From Streptomyces eurythermus (GTDB lineage Bacteria; Actinomycetota; Actinomycetes; Streptomycetales; Streptomycetaceae), in contig NZ_BMSK01000027.1 of NCBI RefSeq assembly GCF_014649115.1, forward strand, positions 46,807 through 110,806: 64,000 nucleotides of DNA, read 5' to 3'. Shown one piece after another: positions 63,067 to 64,000 of this stretch. Numbering within the stretch: position 1 is the first letter of the stretch; each line of letters opens with the position of its first letter. The notes under the pieces were generated by a model. It was not told where the DNA came from, did no database searches, and saw only the letters and a list, made by a program, of their open reading frames with translations. Position numbers and translations under genes: made by a program.

Positions 63067-63581
63067 CGCTGCTTCAACTCCAGTGCGTCCAGCACGCTCT
63101 GCGTGACCTCTTCGGGGGTACGGCCGTCCGTCGCGACCACCGCGACCGCGACCTGTTCGTACAGGTGCCGACGTGCTTCCATCAGCTCGCGCCACTGCTT
63201 GCGCGGGTTGACCGCGAGCAGCGGGCGGGCCACGTTCAGGCCGGTGCGCTTGACGGCCTCCTCGACCTCCATCGACAGGTAGACCACCCGGTGCCCGGCC
63301 AGCAGCGTCCGTGTCTCCTCGTCCAGGACGGCGCCGCCGCCCAGCGCCAGGACGCCGTCGTGCTCGGCGAGGGCCGCCCGCACGGCCGCCTTCTCCAGCG
63401 CGCGGAAGGCGGGCTCGCCCTCGTCCACGAAGATCTCGGCGATGGTGCGGCCCTGGGCGGCCACGATGTCGTCGTCGGTGTCCCGGTAGCCCACGCCGAG
63501 GTGTCCGGCGAGCAGCCGGCCCACCGTGGACTTGCCCACGCCCATCGGCCCGACCAGGACGATTGCCGGCACGGCGCTCAC
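63063..63581 (-). CDS. aroK: Shikimate kinase
   Basis: Phosphorylates shikimate. The 172-aa protein has Walker A VGPMGVGKSTVGRLLA, YRDTDDDIV (shikimate Asp), FRALEKAAV (Arg) and GGGAVLDEETRTLL. GTG 63579-63581 overlaps the aroC stop as GTGA. Confidence 0.96.
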   Translation of the reverse strand: MSAVPAIVLVGPMGVGKSTVGRLLAGHLGVGYRDTDDDIVAAQGRTIAEIFVDEGEPAFRALEKAAVRAALAEHDGVLALGGGAVLDEETRTLLAGHRVVYLSMEVEEAVKRTGLNVARPLLAVNPRKQWRELMEARRHLYEQVAVAVVATDGRTPEEVTQSVLDALELKQR

Positions 63582-64000
63582 CTGATCGCCAGGCCGTCGA
63601 GGTAGGAGCGGACGTTGCGGCGGGTCTCGGTGACGCTGTCGCCGCCGAACTTCTCCGCGACCGCGTCCGCCAGGACGAGGGCGACCATGGCCTCGGCGAC
63701 GATCCCGGCGGCCGGCACCGCGCACACGTCCGAACGCTGGTGATGCGCCTGCGCCGCCTCACCGGTGGCCACGTCGACCGTCCGCAGCGCCCGCGGCACG
63801 GTCGCGATCGGCTTCATCGCCGCCCGCACCCGCAGCAGCTCACCCGTGCTCAGACCACCCTCCGTACCACCGGAACGGCCCGTGACCCGCCTGATCCCCT
63901 CATCCGTCGTCACGATCTCGTCGTGCGCCTTCGAACCCGGCACCCGCGCCAGCTCGAAACCGTCACCGACCTCCACACCCTTGATCGCCTGGATGCCCAT
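63578..64000 (-). CDS. aroC: Chorismate synthase, C-terminal part (gene runs off the window)
   Basis: The last shikimate step, EPSP to chorismate, with reduced FMN. About 140 residues of a protein usually near 390 aa are visible: GFELARVPGSKAHDEI, RVTGRSGGTEGGLSTGELLRVRAAMKPIATV and the signature HHQRSDVCAVPAAGIVAEAMVALVLADAVAEKFGGDS. The frame is open to the window edge, so the start lies beyond 64000. It heads the aroC-aroK-aroB operon. Confidence 0.96.
   Translation of the reverse strand: MGIQAIKGVEVGDGFELARVPGSKAHDEIVTTDEGIRRVTGRSGGTEGGLSTGELLRVRAAMKPIATVPRALRTVDVATGEAAQAHHQRSDVCAVPAAGIVAEAMVALVLADAVAEKFGGDSVTETRRNVRSYLDGLAIR

Overview
The base composition (very high GC, strong G/C at third codon positions), the frequent GTG starts, the Streptomyces-type promoters and the gene content (bldD, sIHF, DasR-type chitinase promoter) identify this as Streptomyces chromosome. 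The gene order matches what I remember of the Streptomyces coelicolor core-chromosome segment from about SCO1422 to SCO1496. No tRNA, rRNA, CRISPR, prophage or insertion sequence was seen.

Layout. 1-15.2 kb: a polyprenol-phosphate-mannose synthase, an amidohydrolase, an Lrp-type regulator, two small conserved proteins, an acyl-CoA dehydrogenase, a secreted GH18 chitinase with a DasR-type promoter, a secreted C39-like peptidase, an amino-acid permease, a repeat-type protein, a P-loop kinase, a candidate small RNA and an EccA/CbbX-like AAA+ ATPase. 15.3-24.5 kb: two CBS-domain membrane proteins, then one leftward block of hisG, hisE and the riboflavin operon (ribE-ribM-ribBA-ribH) behind an FMN riboswitch, then a ROK repressor. 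Between the riboswitch and the ROK gene lies a complete chitinase-type promoter with no chitinase after it. 24.6-28.2 kb: an MFS transporter divergent from the ROK gene, a uracil/xanthine permease and a DUF5995-like protein.

28.3-33.4 kb is a probable lysine-catabolic module: lysine 2-monooxygenase (davB), 5-aminovaleramidase (davA), an Lrp/AsnC regulator and a cationic amino-acid permease. The promoters of davA and of the permease carry arrays of TTGCG boxes at the same distance from -35 and with near-identical, helix-phased spacing. This looks like a shared operator and is the strongest candidate here for an undescribed regulatory system.

33.5-47.4 kb: guaB1, a barstar with a lipoprotein ribonuclease of the RNase Sa family, a SorC regulator, rpe, rsmB, fmt, an HTH protein, priA, metK, coaBC, rpoZ, gmk and the nucleoid protein sIHF. 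47.7-57.7 kb: the complete pyrimidine operon pyrR-pyrB-pyrC-(PH-like membrane protein)-carA-carB-pyrD-pyrF, all leftward, most genes overlapping by a few bases, with a PyrR-type RNA hairpin next to the pyrR ribosome site. 57.8-64 kb: the developmental master repressor bldD (rightward), then leftward nusB, efp, an M24 peptidase-like protein, a P-loop protein, aroB, aroK and the 3' part of aroC.

Most of the window is housekeeping: riboflavin, histidine, UMP, chorismate, SAM and CoA synthesis and translation initiation. Accessory interest lies in the 23, 31-33, 13 and 35 kb regions.
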